The notes under the pieces were generated by a model. It saw only the letters and a program-made list of their open reading frames with translations, was not told the DNA's origin and made no database searches. A stretch of DNA of 5,970 bases from Myxococcales bacterium (lineage in GTDB: Bacteria; Myxococcota; Myxococcia; Myxococcales; Anaeromyxobacteraceae), in the NCBI GenBank assembly GCA_021784995.1, contig JAJYHA010000114.1, forward strand, positions 1 to 5,970, given 5' to 3'. Both the position numbers and the translations under genes were made by a program. Below are positions 5,929 through 5,970 of this stretch, piece after piece. Numbering within the stretch: position 1 is the first letter of the stretch; every line of letters starts with the position of its first letter.

Positions 5929-5952
5929 TTCCGATTCACACAATCTTAGGAA
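5929..5952. repeat. Nested inverted repeat in the AT-richer patch
   Basis: TTCC-GATT-cacac-AATC-tta-GGAA: an inner 4-bp stem (5933-5936 with 5942-5945) and outer arms (5929-5932 with 5949-5952), with a 3-nt asymmetry. It could be an operator or part of a promoter for a gene beyond the window. On the minus strand the same bases include TAAGAT, a four-of-six -10 match. Confidence 0.3.
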
Positions 5953-5970
5953 CACAACCGAGGGGAGGCT

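Larger units (their letters stand above)
5766..5970. other. Unassigned 205-bp right flank with short repeats and an AT-richer patch
   Basis: I find no gene I can support here. The frame in register with the helicase stays open from the stop codon to the window end but has no ATG/GTG/TTG start with a ribosome site. Short features are a 10-bp palindrome TCGAGCTCGA (5772-5781), two copies of CGCCGCTGGAG (5788-5798 and 5801-5811), nine consecutive G (5902-5910), and a patch at about 5929-5956 with 11 G/C of 28 bases. No terminator for the helicase is clear. Confidence 0.5.

Noticed and set aside
3444..5939. An 831-codon open frame on the minus strand covering the NERD helicase region and ending as the 154-residue protein.
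   Set aside because: Its first ~675 codons are antisense to a clear nuclease-helicase, are Arg/Pro/Gly-rich with no domain, and the strong ribosome site at 3914-3920 marks the real start at 3908. It is not a fusion.
1..5970. CRISPR array, tRNA, rRNA, recognisable transposase or multi-gene defence island.
   Set aside because: No spaced direct repeats, cloverleaf, conserved rRNA stretches or transposase motifs are visible. The NERD helicase stands alone, so a new multi-gene system cannot be claimed from this window.

Overview
The window is about 6 kb of very GC-rich DNA (local GC near 70% or more). It has strong GC-ending codon bias, Gly/Ser/Thr-rich lipoproteins, and long spurious open frames on the non-coding strands. 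This is typical of Myxococcota/deltaproteobacteria, and Anaeromyxobacter-like is my best guess. That taxonomic call is inference from composition and protein style, because no marker gene is present.

Layout: (1) From the left edge to 1106, the plus strand carries most of a secreted lipoprotein. It has a visible lipobox, a 14-glycine tether and a seven-bladed beta-propeller; its start codon lies upstream of the window. (2) A 228-bp gap (1107-1334) holds a terminator-like hairpin, a 15-bp palindrome beside a weak -10-like hexamer, and a strong Shine-Dalgarno site. (3) A complete 682-residue lipoprotein (1335-3383, plus) consists of a signal peptide, a short Ser/Gly tether and three tandem copies of a ~215-residue module. 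Each copy has a C-T-D-x-T-C cysteine pair and ends in GSGLWLG. (4) A GC-rich hairpin with an 11-bp stem separates this gene from a convergent 154-residue protein of unknown function (3444-3908, minus). (5) After a 219-bp divergent intergenic region comes a complete 545-residue NERD-domain nuclease fused to a UvrD-like superfamily 1 helicase (4128-5765, plus). It appears to start at a GTG that coincides with its own transcription start. (6) The last 205 bp carry no gene I can defend. They contain a short direct repeat, a run of nine G and a locally AT-richer patch with nested inverted repeats.

The two lipoproteins lie in the same direction and share the same leader style (L-x-A-C-G-G-S-S-S). 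They are probably both exported and lipid-anchored in the envelope, and may act in the same compartment. The NERD helicase is a cytoplasmic DNA-processing enzyme with its own promoter and no visible partner; the small divergent gene beside it is the only candidate associate. No RNA gene, CRISPR array, recognisable transposase or attachment site was found. The most notable items are the three-fold lipoprotein module, which I do not recognise as a named family, and the apparently leaderless compact NERD helicase.
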